Below are positions 42,355 to 52,240 of a stretch of 60,172 bases of DNA, in pieces; within the stretch, counting starts at the first letter, position 1, and each line of letters starts with the position of its first letter. The position numbers and the translations under genes were made by a program. Origin of the DNA: Opitutales bacterium (GTDB lineage Bacteria > Verrucomicrobiota > Verrucomicrobiia > Opitutales > UBA2987); assembly GCA_021772535.1 (NCBI GenBank), contig JAJFLV010000021.1, forward strand, positions 1 through 60,172, read 5' to 3'. Under the pieces are notes generated by a model. It did not search any database. It saw nothing but the letters and a program-made list of their open reading frames with translations, and was not told the DNA's origin.

Positions 42355-43867
42355 TTTTTCCTTCGGTGTTTTGCAAAATTCGTCTTTGTGAAGACTCCCG
42401 GGTAACCTTCAGCAAATCGTTAACGGTGGGTAAAGCTTTGGCCCGAACGAATATCTGGTAGGAGAACATTCCCCTGCTCAGCTTTATAAATAAATGGTTC
42501 AGGGCGAGCAGGCTCCGGCTCAGGATATTATTCCCCAGGGCCTTTGGAAAGGGGGCCGGAATTCCTCGCAAATCGACAATTTCATAACCGCTTTGCCGAA
42601 GCAGGTCTTTCAAGGAACTTTGAGTCAAAAGACGACGGTGAGTAAGGTCCAGAATGCCTGATTTGCCGTATTGAAACTCTCCCAGAAGGAGGCGGAACCG
42701 GATAATAAAAAATGCTACGTTGGGAACCGTGATAATGATTGTGGTTTTCCCCTTGTTAGGAATGGCTTCACGAAGGCGATCAAGAAAATTTTCGGGGCTC
42801 GAGAGGTGCTCTATGATATCCAGCAATAAAATATAATCTTCCTCCTCCACCGGAAGATCGAGAGATTCGCAATCGAGATCTCCGGGAGTGAATTTATCGA
42901 CGTTTGCAAGGTCTTCAAGTTGATGCCGGTCAACACCGTGTACATAGCACTCCTTTTTTTTAAGTTCCCGGGCCAAAAGTCCTTGTCCGCAGCCCAGATC
43001 AAGAATTCGGGAACCGTTGGGGATCGCCTCGATAACCAGAGTGTGGGAGGAGACATAACCCAACTTGAGGTCGTAGGCTTCCTGTGGCCCAAGCACGTCG
43101 AAGACCTTGCGATAGCGAATGCCCATCCCATGCAATCGGCTGGCGATGGTCGTCAGGACCACATCGCGAGCATATTTCAAGCCGTTGACGTAGCAAATTT
43201 CATCACCGTAATAGGTGGGTATGGGAATTTCCCTGATGACAAATTTTTTCAAAAGGAACTGGATGATGATTTCGGAATCGAAATGGAAATCGTTGGTATT
43301 GCTTTGAAACGGAACCTGGGCCAAGGCTTTGACCGAATAGATCCGGTATCCGGAATGAAATTCACTGAGATTAGACCCCAACAGCCAGTTTTGCACCTTG
43401 GTCAATATCCGGTTTCCGACAAGTTTGTAAAGCGGCATCCCCCCCTTGAGTGCATTACCGGGTTTTGACATTCGGCTGCCGAAAACGGCATCGCATTGCC
43501 CCTCGAGAACCGGCACGGACAATTCCTCCAGCATTTCCGGGGCGTATTGACCATCGCCGTGAAGAAGGGCCACCGCATCGAAATCGTGGTCGATGGCATA
43601 TTGATACCCCAGTTTCTGGTTGCCGCCATAACCTTGGTTGACTGGATTGTAAAGGACTTCGATGTCCAGACCGGGATTATGGTCTTTAAATGCCAGGCCC
43701 TGGGCAAAAGTGTGGTCCTTGGAGGAATCGTCGATGATAAGAATACGGTAATTGTATTTTTTTAGGCTTTCGGGGATGCGGCGCAAAGTGTTCGTCAGAG
43801 TGCTTTCAGCGTTGTAAGCCACGATAAAAACCAGGAGGGATTTGCCCAATCCATTTTCAGATGTCAT
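42338..43867 (-). CDS. Fused GT2 glycosyltransferase and SAM methyltransferase
   Basis: A 509-residue two-domain protein. Residues about 8-240 are a family 2 glycosyltransferase of the dolichyl-phosphate-mannose-synthase type: LLVFIVAYNAESTL, ILIIDDSSKDHT, GYGGNQKLGYQYA, VALLHGDGQYAPEML (metal-binding D-G-D) and FHSGYRIYSVKAL. Residues about 270-400 are a class I methyltransferase with SRILDLGCGQGLLA and YILLLDIIEHLSSPENFL. The tail adds a helical region to residue 509. A single chain with both activities could make and then modify a polyprenyl-phosphate sugar. It overlaps the YfhO-like gene downstream and lies 25 bases after the stop of glgB on the same strand. Confidence 0.85.
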   Translation of the reverse strand: MTSENGLGKSLLVFIVAYNAESTLTNTLRRIPESLKKYNYRILIIDDSSKDHTFAQGLAFKDHNPGLDIEVLYNPVNQGYGGNQKLGYQYAIDHDFDAVALLHGDGQYAPEMLEELSVPVLEGQCDAVFGSRMSKPGNALKGGMPLYKLVGNRILTKVQNWLLGSNLSEFHSGYRIYSVKALAQVPFQSNTNDFHFDSEIIIQFLLKKFVIREIPIPTYYGDEICYVNGLKYARDVVLTTIASRLHGMGIRYRKVFDVLGPQEAYDLKLGYVSSHTLVIEAIPNGSRILDLGCGQGLLARELKKKECYVHGVDRHQLEDLANVDKFTPGDLDCESLDLPVEEEDYILLLDIIEHLSSPENFLDRLREAIPNKGKTTIIITVPNVAFFIIRFRLLLGEFQYGKSGILDLTHRRLLTQSSLKDLLRQSGYEIVDLRGIPAPFPKALGNNILSRSLLALNHLFIKLSRGMFSYQIFVRAKALPTVNDLLKVTRESSQRRILQNTEGKNEAVS

Positions 43868-43892
43868 AACTGTATGGATTTACTAAAACGGG

Positions 43893-46118
43893 TTACCGTT
43901 TTTCGATTTCACCCTCGTATTTGAGTATAAGAGTGCAGTCGCCCGGCAGTATGAGCTCAAGGGAATAGGGTTGACCATGGAATGGGATGTTATCGGTCTG
44001 CAAACCACCCAGGTTGCCCGCCCCTTGTCCGCCATAAACCTCTGCATCCGAATTGATGACTTCCCTCCAGAAACCTGCCCAGGGCACACCGACTCGATAA
44101 GGCGCTCGCTCCACGGGAGTGAAGTGGCCAATAACGGCCAGGGTATCTTCCGGTTTTTCATTCCGGCGCACAAACGAAATTACCGAACTTTCAGCATCGT
44201 CGTATGAAATCCATTCAAAACCGTCGGGATCGTTGTCAGTCTCATAAAGAACCGGTGAGGCTCGATAGAGGGTGTTCAAGTCGCGCACGATCAACTGCAC
44301 TCCTTCATGGTCCTTAAATTGAAGCAGATGCCAATCGAGGCTATTGTCGTAATGCCACTCTCTGGACTGGCCGAAATCGCTGCCCATAAAAAGTATCTTT
44401 TTTCCCGGCCAGGCCCACATCAATGTGTAAAGAGCCCGCAGGTTACAGGCTTTCTCGGTCATGGATGAGGCTGCCATCTTCATAATCATGGAACCCTTCC
44501 CGTGGACCACCTCGTCATGGGAAAAAACCTGCACAAAATTTTCGCTGAATTGGTAAACCATCCCGAAAGTGAGGTTATGCTGGTGCCATTTTCGATGAAT
44601 CGGGTCTTTTGAAAAATATTCGCAAGTGTCGTTCATCCAACCCATATTCCACTTAAAATCGAATCCCAACCCCTCCTCCGAGGCTGGCCGGGTCACTCCG
44701 GGCCAGGAGGTGGATTCCTCCGCAATCATAAGAACACCAGGGTAATATTGATGTACCAATTCGTTGGTTTTCCGTAAAAACCGAACCGCTTCAATATTTT
44801 CCCGGCCCCCGTATTGGTTGGGGATCCACTCCCCTTCCTCCCGGGAATAATCGAGATAAAGCATGGATGCGACGGCATCGACCCGCAGACCGTCAATATG
44901 GTAGCGGTCCAACCAGGACAGGGCGCTGGCAGTAAGGAATCCGCGCACTTCGTGGCGACCATAATTAAAGACCAGGGTGCCCCATTCGCGGTGAAGACCC
45001 TGCCGGGGGTCGGCATGCTCGAAAAGCTGCGTGCCGTCAAATTCGGCCAACGCGAAATGGTCCACCGGAAAATGCCCCGGCACCCAATCGACAATGATAC
45101 CGATCCCGTTGCGGTGTAAAGCATTCACTAGGTAAATAAAGTCATCCGGATCGCCGAAACGATGGGTGGGAGCAAAAAATCCGGTTACCTGATAACCCCA
45201 GGAACCATCGAAAGGATGCTCCGAAAGAGGCAAAAACTCGACATGGGTATAGCCCATGTCCTTAAGATAATCTACCAGATCCGAAGCCATTTCCCTGTAG
45301 CTGAAAGGCCGGTTGCCGTCCTCTACAACCCGTTTCCATGACCCGGGATGAATTTCGTAAATGCTGATTGGCATCTTTTTCCAGTCGGTTCGGGCGCGGG
45401 CCTCGATCCACCCTGCGTCATTCCAGCAATCGGTTTTAACCTCGTGAATAATGGAGGCATTATGCGGAGGCGCCTCGAAATAAATGCCGAACGGATCCAC
45501 CTTGAGACGAACAAACCCATCGGTGCCTAAAATCTCGAATTTATATTTCTGCCCCGCCACCAGACCGGGGATGAAGATTTCCCAAATACCGCTCGTTCCC
45601 AAGGGACGCATGGGATGGTAGCGCCCATCCCAATTGTTAAAATTACCGACAACAGAAAGCCTTTTGGCATTGGGAGCCCAAACAGCAAAGGACACCCCCT
45701 TTACACCCTCAATCTCCCTCGGATGGGCGCCTAGTTTTTTATATATCCGGTGCTCATTGCCCTCGTTGAACAAATAGGTGTCCTGCTCGCTCAAACTTGG
45801 CAAAAAACTGTAGGGATCGTAAAACTGCCGGATTTCGCTGTTGCCCCGTTCGATTCGCAAGCGATAGCGGAAAACCTGGTTTCGATTGCCGATCAGTCCC
45901 TCAAAAAACCCTTCGGGTGAAATTTTTTCCAGACGGTATCGTTTCTCCGGGACGCTTTCATAATCGATCACCTCGCAACTTGCCGCATCGAGAATCAATG
46001 CCCGCACAATGAGCCTTTTCTTCCCCTTGTGGGTACACGGATGCATCCCCAGAAGACTGTGGGGATGCCCGTGCTGGGCTTTCAAAAGAGCCTCAAGTTC
46101 GGCCGGATCGATTATCAC
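43893..46118 (-). CDS. glgB: 1,4-alpha-glucan branching enzyme GlgB
   Basis: A 741-residue GH13 enzyme that forms alpha-1,6 branches in glycogen. Two N-terminal CBM48-type modules (residues 5-115 and 130-235, with SFAVWAPNAKRLSVVGNFN) precede the catalytic barrel: VDWVPGHFPVDHFAL, the nucleophile Asp in DGLRVDAVASMLYLDYSR, the acid/base Glu in MIAEESTSWPGV and the stabiliser Asp in FSHDEVVHGKGSM. A C-terminal beta domain ends at residue 741. The length equals typical long-form bacterial GlgB. The partner synthase glgA lies at 20-21.5 kb. No glgC or glgP is seen within the window. Confidence 0.95.
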   Translation of the reverse strand: MIIDPAELEALLKAQHGHPHSLLGMHPCTHKGKKRLIVRALILDAASCEVIDYESVPEKRYRLEKISPEGFFEGLIGNRNQVFRYRLRIERGNSEIRQFYDPYSFLPSLSEQDTYLFNEGNEHRIYKKLGAHPREIEGVKGVSFAVWAPNAKRLSVVGNFNNWDGRYHPMRPLGTSGIWEIFIPGLVAGQKYKFEILGTDGFVRLKVDPFGIYFEAPPHNASIIHEVKTDCWNDAGWIEARARTDWKKMPISIYEIHPGSWKRVVEDGNRPFSYREMASDLVDYLKDMGYTHVEFLPLSEHPFDGSWGYQVTGFFAPTHRFGDPDDFIYLVNALHRNGIGIIVDWVPGHFPVDHFALAEFDGTQLFEHADPRQGLHREWGTLVFNYGRHEVRGFLTASALSWLDRYHIDGLRVDAVASMLYLDYSREEGEWIPNQYGGRENIEAVRFLRKTNELVHQYYPGVLMIAEESTSWPGVTRPASEEGLGFDFKWNMGWMNDTCEYFSKDPIHRKWHQHNLTFGMVYQFSENFVQVFSHDEVVHGKGSMIMKMAASSMTEKACNLRALYTLMWAWPGKKILFMGSDFGQSREWHYDNSLDWHLLQFKDHEGVQLIVRDLNTLYRASPVLYETDNDPDGFEWISYDDAESSVISFVRRNEKPEDTLAVIGHFTPVERAPYRVGVPWAGFWREVINSDAEVYGGQGAGNLGGLQTDNIPFHGQPYSLELILPGDCTLILKYEGEIEKR

Positions 46119-46237
46119 TTAGCTGCTTGCTATTTAATTGCTTCAGTTATTAAAAGCGCCCTTATTAACCAGAAATGTCGCTCTCTGCCAAGCTGGAATA
46201 GTTTCGGATGTCCCTGTCGGCAGAGTCATCCGGTAAT

Positions 46238-46579
46238 TCAACTCCTGCGGATACGCTGTATTATATCTGGAATAATAAAACAGAATTTCAAGAAACACAA
46301 AATCCAGATACCCCAGGAAAGGTAAACCAGGTACCTTGGGGCAAGATTCATTCCGCCAAGTAAAATCATTGAAATTGCCATGGCCTGCCCGGTCAGACTC
46401 ATTGCCAATTCCATCACCCATCTGGGAATGCGGCGGGACAGGGCGCCTTCAGCCTTAAAGTCCCGGAGAAAGTAGGAAAAAAGAAATACTACACCCGAAA
46501 ATACCCCGAGGATAATCAGAAACGCGGCCAGCTTATAATTCATGCTCGACATGGACAGTGACAATTTGAGCATGCCCAT
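46238..46579 (-). CDS. Small hypothetical membrane protein
   Basis: Up to 113 residues, with three hydrophobic segments (NYKLAAFLIILGVFSGVVFLF, MAISMILLGGMNLAPRYLV, YLSWGIWILCFLKFCFII). Several closely spaced ATG codons (46579, 46573, 46552, 46543) leave the start open. It is divergent from the STAS gene and upstream of glgB. No family is recognised, and no catalytic motif is seen. Confidence 0.5.
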   Translation of the reverse strand: MGMLKLSLSMSSMNYKLAAFLIILGVFSGVVFLFSYFLRDFKAEGALSRRIPRWVMELAMSLTGQAMAISMILLGGMNLAPRYLVYLSWGIWILCFLKFCFIIPDIIQRIRRS

Positions 46580-46711
46580 GAAGCTAGGTCAATCATGCCC
46601 ATTGGAGATTTTCGCAGCAATATCAAAAGGAAATTCATACAAAGGATTGATTTCCCTAACCTGTTAATATATTGTTGCTCAAAATTCTCATCTCCCCTAA
46701 GTAATTTTCCC

Positions 46712-47053
46712 GTGAAGATAATAAAAGAACAACAGGATGGTCTCAAAATCCTCATTCTGGACGGCAGGCTTGACGCAATAAATGTAGAAGTGGTGGAAAA
46801 GACGGTTAAAGAGGCGCAAGCTGAAAAAGGGAGCAAAGTCCTGCTGGATATAAGTAAAATGTCCTATATCAGTAGTATCGGGCTGCGTGTTTTCCTGATG
46901 TCGGCCAAAAAGGCGGAAGCGGATGGCGGTAGGTTCGCCCTTTGTTCACCCTCCAGCAATGTTCAGTTGACTTTAGAAATTGCCGGTTTTGTTAAAATCC
47001 TCAATATTTACAATTCGCGTTCGGAAGCAGTTGAATCTTTTTCCGGAAATTAG
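46712..47053 (+). CDS. STAS-domain anti-anti-sigma-factor-like protein
   Basis: A 113-residue protein with a GTG start at 46712 chosen because the STAS fold begins there (VKIIKEQQDGLKILILDGRL). The signature DISKMSYISSIGLRVFLMSA carries the phosphorylatable Ser within the loop (I-S-S-I-G-L-R). Such proteins bind and inhibit a serine-kinase anti-sigma factor in the dephosphorylated state. The corresponding ATPase (47068-47502) and a SpoIIE phosphatase (47546-49348) lie next to it, on the opposite strand, in a convergent arrangement with only 15 bases between stops. The three together look like a partner-switching module. Confidence 0.85.
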   Translation: MKIIKEQQDGLKILILDGRLDAINVEVVEKTVKEAQAEKGSKVLLDISKMSYISSIGLRVFLMSAKKAEADGGRFALCSPSSNVQLTLEIAGFVKILNIYNSRSEAVESFSGN

Positions 47054-47067
47054 ATTGAGCGATAGTT

Positions 47068-47502
47068 TCAGTCTTCCAATTTGGAAGACTTTGTCTTCAA
47101 TAGGTTTTTTTCAAGGATCAGGACATTGAATACCCCCTCCCGACGGTATTTGATCTGATCCATAAATTTTTTCAAGATATGAATTCCAAGCCCTCCGATG
47201 GAACGATCGGCCAGCGACGAATCCAATTCCCGCCGTGCGCTGTATTTCAGAGGATCGAAGGGAATGCCATCATCGCGCACTACAGCAACCAGGAAATCTT
47301 CGGCCTTGGTTAAATCCAGGTCTATGCCGTGCTCTCTCCTATCCTTATAGCCATAGGAAACTATATTGGTTAGGATTTCCTCCAGGCAAAGGTTGACGGC
47401 ATAGCGCACATCTTCGCCGATATCATTAGTTTCAAAAAAACATTCCAAATCCTCTCGCAACGAATCTAGCTCAGATAGTTTATTCTTGTAGCTTCGTTTC
47501 AT
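47068..47502 (-). CDS. Anti-sigma-factor-type serine kinase ATPase (RsbW/SpoIIAB-like)
   Basis: A 144-residue GHKL ATPase of the RsbW/SpoIIAB family. The N box is VNLCLEEILTNIVSYGY (Glu and Asn for Mg-ATP), the G1-type motif is VRDDGIPFDPL, and the G2 motif is GGLGIHILKKFMD. In known members it phosphorylates the STAS antagonist on Ser and sequesters a sigma factor. Here the sigma partner is not in the window. It is the downstream neighbour of the SpoIIE-phosphatase gene, with 43 bases between, probably one transcript. Confidence 0.88.
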   Translation of the reverse strand: MKRSYKNKLSELDSLREDLECFFETNDIGEDVRYAVNLCLEEILTNIVSYGYKDRREHGIDLDLTKAEDFLVAVVRDDGIPFDPLKYSARRELDSSLADRSIGGLGIHILKKFMDQIKYRREGVFNVLILEKNLLKTKSSKLED

Positions 47503-47545
47503 TGATCGATTATCCCCATCGATTGATCATAATTTACTTCTGGCG

Positions 47546-49348
47546 CTAGAAAAATCGAATTTCAAGCAAGGAAAAATCGTCATCAAAGTTGTTACGGCCT
47601 TGCACCTTTTGAGCAAATGGAACCATGGAGGCAACTTTGTTTCCGGCTTGAGAGTCAAGTATTGAGTTTGGGTTCGCCAATTCGTCCGCAAACTCGTCGA
47701 TAGTCATGAGACCCCTGCCATCGGCGTATTCCAATTCATAAACACCGTCGCTGAATAGATAAAGCCGGCTACCGGGCGCCACCCGGGTTACGGCCGATTC
47801 AAAAGTCATGCCGGAGATACCGCCCACTACCATGCCAGCGGTTTTCAGCATCTTGATAGGCCTTTCCTCCACAGATGGATTGCCCACAAGAATGGCAGGA
47901 GGATGTCCCCCGCTGGAATAGGCCATTTCCCTGCGCTCCCTGTCATAAACGCCATACCAAATAGTGAAATACATCTGGTTGTGCTTTTCCATCTCAAAGG
48001 CCTCGTTGAGGCCCTCGAGTACCGCCTTGGGGTCCGTGAAATTAATGCCGTCGAGAGACTGGGATCGCAAAACATTGATCGCCGAGACAGAGAGCAGCGC
48101 TGCGCCTACACCGTGCCCGCAGACGTCGATCAAGTAGGCCGCAAATCGATTTTCATCGATCCAGTGATAGCCAAAAGAATCTCCTCCAAGTTGAGTGGAG
48201 GGAATGAACACCCAATCCGTGGCCAAAACCGGAGTGTTGAGTTTCTCGGGTAAAAGTGAGATAACATATTTATTGGCCTCCTCGAGTTCCGTCTTGAGGG
48301 TATTCTGGCTGGCCAGGAGAGCTTGGTAGGCCTCGTCTCGCTCTTTCAGCATCACACGTTCGCGATCCCGCAGATTTTTTCTTTCAAGACATGCGCTGAT
48401 CCGGGCGTTCAGGAGGACTGGATTGAACGGTTTCATCAAATAATCCGCAGCCCCCATTTCAATACAACGCACCACACCATCGAGTTCGTCCAGGGCAGAA
48501 ATCATGAGTACCGGAATATGTCGCAGTTCTCTATCTGCTTTCATTTGTCTGAGGACCTCGAATCCATTCACTTCCGGCATAATCACGTCGAGTAATATGA
48601 GATCGAACCGCTCCATACGGACTTTCTCGAGGGCCTGAAGTCCATTAACTGCCGAGGTTACTTTATAACCCTTTTTTTCGAGCCGGCGGGAAAGCAAATT
48701 GCGATTCAAGGCATTATCATCGACAACGAGAATGGAATTTTTTTTACCGTTATCGCTATTGGTAAAAGGCGGACTGGAGGCGGGAATCTCAATAGGATTT
48801 ATCTTCGGATCGGGCTTAATATTGGAATTTTTCGTTTCTTCGGGACTACCGGCTTCCGTTATTGGGATTACACGATCAATGGAGGAAAGAAATTTTTTGG
48901 CTTTTTCATGGATAAGTTGCAGATCCTCGACGAGTTGTTTTCCCTCTTCCTCAGCATCTTCAAGTAGCATTTCACTATAACCCATAATGCCATTGATAGG
49001 GTTTCGCAGTTCGTGCCGAAGATGGGAGCCATAGTCGTTCCAGCCATCGCGTTCGATCAATATTCCGGCCTGGTCGGGATCAAGCAGGTTAAGAATATTT
49101 TGGAAAAGCAGATTGCTCGCGTTTTTAATGAGAATGATATCGGGAGTAAACTCTTTCAAATCGAGATCTTCCACTTTTTTCAGCAGTCGTTCGATAATCT
49201 CACCTATGACCCCTGCCGGCCCACGCAAATCGCTCTGCATTTGTTTTATCAATCCGGATTGAACCGAATCGAACTTAAACTCCGAATTCAGGGGCGTTGA
49301 GGCGGCGACCTGCTTGCCCGTTCTTTTTTCAGGGGTCAATTCGCTCAT
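47546..49348 (-). CDS. SpoIIE-type PP2C phosphatase with receiver and HisKA-like region
   Basis: A 600-residue multidomain protein. Residues about 100-165 contain an H-box like that of histidine kinases (LRHELRNPINGIMGYSEM), but no ATPase domain follows. Residues about 205-325 form a receiver domain with phospho-acceptor Asp in FDLILLDVIMPEVNG and Lys in DYLMKPFNP. A coiled segment links to the PP2C/SpoIIE domain (about 375-600): WVFIPSTQLGGDSFGYHWID, AYLIDVCGHGVGAALLS (metal Asp) and YSSGGHPPAILVG. The protein should dephosphorylate a phospho-STAS antagonist and be controlled by phosphorylation of the receiver. A phospho-relay into its own H-box is an open possibility. It shares a 4-base overlap with the upstream receiver gene. 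Confidence 0.9.
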   Translation of the reverse strand: MSELTPEKRTGKQVAASTPLNSEFKFDSVQSGLIKQMQSDLRGPAGVIGEIIERLLKKVEDLDLKEFTPDIILIKNASNLLFQNILNLLDPDQAGILIERDGWNDYGSHLRHELRNPINGIMGYSEMLLEDAEEEGKQLVEDLQLIHEKAKKFLSSIDRVIPITEAGSPEETKNSNIKPDPKINPIEIPASSPPFTNSDNGKKNSILVVDDNALNRNLLSRRLEKKGYKVTSAVNGLQALEKVRMERFDLILLDVIMPEVNGFEVLRQMKADRELRHIPVLMISALDELDGVVRCIEMGAADYLMKPFNPVLLNARISACLERKNLRDRERVMLKERDEAYQALLASQNTLKTELEEANKYVISLLPEKLNTPVLATDWVFIPSTQLGGDSFGYHWIDENRFAAYLIDVCGHGVGAALLSVSAINVLRSQSLDGINFTDPKAVLEGLNEAFEMEKHNQMYFTIWYGVYDRERREMAYSSGGHPPAILVGNPSVEERPIKMLKTAGMVVGGISGMTFESAVTRVAPGSRLYLFSDGVYELEYADGRGLMTIDEFADELANPNSILDSQAGNKVASMVPFAQKVQGRNNFDDDFSLLEIRFF

Positions 49349-49728
49349 GAATCCTGCTCTGAATTCAGGAGGGCGTTAATTTTCCCCAATAGCCGAGCCA
49401 GGTCAACGGGCTTGGTGTCAAAATCGTCACAACCGATTTCCCTCGCTTTTTTACGGTCGCTGGACATGGCATGCGCAGTCAACGCGATGATCGGAATGCC
49501 GCAAGTCCTTGGGTCTGCTTTGATTTCCTGTGTTGCAGTCCACCCATCCTTGACTGGCAAACTGATATCCATCAGGATTAAATCCGGTCTTTCAGCCACT
49601 GCCGCATCGACTCCCTGCTGGCCATCGATAGCCATAATTACTTTGAAACCTTTCCTTTGGAGACGACGGGAAAGCATATCGCGATTCAATTCGTTATCTT
49701 CAACAAGGAGGATTTTTGGCTCAGTCAT
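49345..49728 (-). CDS. Single-domain response regulator (CheY/Spo0F-like)
   Basis: A 127-residue receiver domain with no output domain. Acidic pocket ILLVEDNELNRDML (Glu-Asp pair), phospho-acceptor Asp in DLILMDISLPVKDGW, conserved Thr/Ser in IIALTAHAMSSD and Lys in FDTKPVDLARLL. Its stop overlaps the start of the SpoIIE-phosphatase gene by four bases (ATGA), so translation is coupled. It could relay phosphate between the hybrid kinase upstream and the phosphatase's own receiver or H-box. Confidence 0.9.
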   Translation of the reverse strand: MTEPKILLVEDNELNRDMLSRRLQRKGFKVIMAIDGQQGVDAAVAERPDLILMDISLPVKDGWTATQEIKADPRTCGIPIIALTAHAMSSDRKKAREIGCDDFDTKPVDLARLLGKINALLNSEQDS

Positions 49729-49804
49729 GGTTATTCAGTAAATTCTTTTAGAACGATCAATTAACGGTTAGTCGGGTGACGAGGATGCATTGACTTTAAC
49801 TGGA

Positions 49805-52228
49805 TTATTTTTTGGCCTCCACTAAGTTTTGCACAATGGTAAGCAATTCATTCTTGTTAAAGGAACCCTTCTGCAAGATTTTGTTCACATTGCTGTTCAG
49901 TCGCGATAAGTCTTTCTCCGTTAATTCCTTAGCGGTTACTACTATGATGGGAATTTGAATATTCCGCTCATCCTTTCGCATTATTTCAATAAAAGAGAAG
50001 CCATCCATTTCGGGCATCATGATATCAAGAAGAATAAGGTCCGGTAAATATTCCTCAAGCCGGTCAAGACCTATTCGCCCGTTTTCAGCTTCCGTTACCA
50101 GCCAGCCCTCTTTCTCCAGCATCCTCCCCATTACCTCCCGGGCCGCCTCATCGTCCTCCACCATTAAGACCTGCCCTTTCTTTTCCACTGGTTTATACTT
50201 GTAAAGTATTTCCACCAGGCGTTCCCGTTCAACCGGCTTGGTCAGGTAATCGGCCGCACCCAGCATAAAACCCATTTCCTGCTCTTCCGTCATGGTAAGC
50301 ATGATAACGGGAATGTCGGATAATTCTGGATCCGATTTTAATGCTGTTAAAACGGACCATCCGTCGATTCCCGGCATGACAACATCAAGGGTGATCACGT
50401 CCGGAAGCAACTCTTTGGCCAGTTGCAATCCTATATCGCCGGTCGGCGATCCGATTACCTTGAAACCTGCCCGGCTTAATATACGGTCCAGAAGGTTTCG
50501 GGAAGAGCTATCGTCGTCTATGCATAAAACCGTGCCGACATAAGTCTTTTGGTCATCAAATTTTTCTATGCTGTCGAAGACCGCTTTTTGCAGTTCCTCT
50601 CTTTTATGCTTGGCCTCCGCAATGGTTTCCCCGAACTTGGTTACCTCGACATGGACGGGTATTCTAACCGTGAAAGTAGTTCCCTCATCCAATGTGCTCT
50701 CAACCTCAATATGACCTTTCATCAACTCGCAAAACCGCTGGGTAATGGCTAGTCCAAGCCCCGTTCCGCCATATTTACGCGTGGTTTGCGAATCGGCCTG
50801 GATAAACGGCTGAAAAATCTTTTCCACCTGCTCAGGACTTAAACCGATTCCGGTATCTTCGACACTGAAATTAATCCACTCCCCTTCATCCGGTCTAAAC
50901 CGGCGGCAGGCTCTCAGGATGATCGTACCTTCGTGGGTAAATTTGCTCGCATTGGAAAGCAGGTTGAAAAGGATTTGCCTCAACTTTGTCATGTCGCCAT
51001 GGCAAGAGCCCAGGTCCTCAGAGAAATCCGTTTCCAGTTTATTGGAATTTTTTTCCACCAACGGATGCACGGTAGTCACTACATCCTTGAGCATCGGTTC
51101 GATTGCAAAGTCCTCCAGGTAAAGATCCAGCTTCCCGGCCTCAATTTTTGATATATCGAGAACATCGTTGATAAGGCCGAGCAATTGTTTGCCCGAAGAA
51201 TGAATTTTGCTGAGGTCGGGAATCAATTGGTCCAGCCCTTGGTCTTCAGCCTCCTCAATGAGCATTTCGCTGTAGCCGATAGTGGCATTGAGAGGCGTAC
51301 GCAACTCGTGGCTCATATTGGCCAGAAATGCACTCTTGGCCTGGCTGGCCTCCTCGGCTTGTTCCTTGGCCGCAATAAGTTCCTGATTCTGGGCGTTGAG
51401 CCGTTCCTGGCCCTGTTTGATTTCTTCCGCCATATGGTTAAAACTGGTTCCCAGATCGCCAATTTCATCACTCCTTCGTAAATCGGTACGGTGATTTATA
51501 TCGCCGGAGCCCAACCGCTTGTGAGCCACTACCAGTGTCTTGATCGGGGAAACCAGTGACCGGGCGAAAAAAGCCGCCAAAATGCCTGCCAGCAAAGCGC
51601 TGATAACCGTACCCGCAATTATCGAAGTTAATTTTTCACGAAGCGTGGTATAAAAAAAACCCACGGAGCGGTCCGCCTGTAAAATTCCTACAATAACTCC
51701 CGTCGAATCATAAATGGGTGCGCTGGCGGATATCCATAGTCCTTCCTCATCTTCATAAAGCCCGGTCGAGGAAGAATTTCCTCCAAGAGAGCTCAATTGG
51801 TGAGGTTGGGCTGGATACCGGTTGCCCACAAAAAATTCACCCATTTCATTTCGATCCGTCATAACCACGAATTCCAGGTCGTTGGTCTTCTCAAAATCCC
51901 AGGCGGAACGTAATGTGTAAATAGGGCTGCCTTTACCCCCAAGATCGTTGTGGTTTTTTATCTTTACGAGCTTGTCGCGTATGATTTCAAACTCCTCCGG
52001 GGCGGCAAGTTCCCGATTTTCATCAAGGTAAATGAATTGATGAATATCCCCGTCAATGAGCGGAGCGGCCGAGTTGACAATGGCCAGGAGTTCATTGGCC
52101 AACATTTTTTCCAGCTCTTTCTTGCTTTGATTCATGACAAAGTAGGCGGACAGACCCACCGATATCACGATCAAAAAGATCGAGAAGAACAACAGACGAA
52201 GGTAAAAGCTGATTCGGGGCATAAACAA
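49805..52228 (-). CDS. Membrane hybrid sensor histidine kinase with two receivers
   Basis: An 807-residue protein. TM1 lies at about residues 9-30, a periplasmic sensor domain of about 165 residues (dCache/PAS-like strand pattern [20 protein letters not shown]) follows, TM2 at about 198-220, then HAMP and a coiled coil. HisKA carries the H-box [20 protein letters not shown] (His about 306). HATPase has [13 protein letters not shown] and [19 protein letters not shown]. Two C-terminal receivers follow: [14 protein letters not shown]...[13 protein letters not shown] and [14 protein letters not shown]...[14 protein letters not shown]. It senses an envelope or external signal, then phosphorylates the receivers. 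The neighbours suggest a route to the SpoIIE phosphatase downstream. Confidence 0.92.
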   Translation of the reverse strand: MFMPRISFYLRLLFFSIFLIVISVGLSAYFVMNQSKKELEKMLANELLAIVNSAAPLIDGDIHQFIYLDENRELAAPEEFEIIRDKLVKIKNHNDLGGKGSPIYTLRSAWDFEKTNDLEFVVMTDRNEMGEFFVGNRYPAQPHQLSSLGGNSSSTGLYEDEEGLWISASAPIYDSTGVIVGILQADRSVGFFYTTLREKLTSIIAGTVISALLAGILAAFFARSLVSPIKTLVVAHKRLGSGDINHRTDLRRSDEIGDLGTSFNHMAEEIKQGQERLNAQNQELIAAKEQAEEASQAKSAFLANMSHELRTPLNATIGYSEMLIEEAEDQGLDQLIPDLSKIHSSGKQLLGLINDVLDISKIEAGKLDLYLEDFAIEPMLKDVVTTVHPLVEKNSNKLETDFSEDLGSCHGDMTKLRQILFNLLSNASKFTHEGTIILRACRRFRPDEGEWINFSVEDTGIGLSPEQVEKIFQPFIQADSQTTRKYGGTGLGLAITQRFCELMKGHIEVESTLDEGTTFTVRIPVHVEVTKFGETIAEAKHKREELQKAVFDSIEKFDDQKTYVGTVLCIDDDSSSRNLLDRILSRAGFKVIGSPTGDIGLQLAKELLPDVITLDVVMPGIDGWSVLTALKSDPELSDIPVIMLTMTEEQEMGFMLGAADYLTKPVERERLVEILYKYKPVEKKGQVLMVEDDEAAREVMGRMLEKEGWLVTEAENGRIGLDRLEEYLPDLILLDIMMPEMDGFSFIEIMRKDERNIQIPIIVVTAKELTEKDLSRLNSNVNKILQKGSFNKNELLTIVQNLVEAKK

Positions 52229-52240
52229 AAAATAGGGGTA

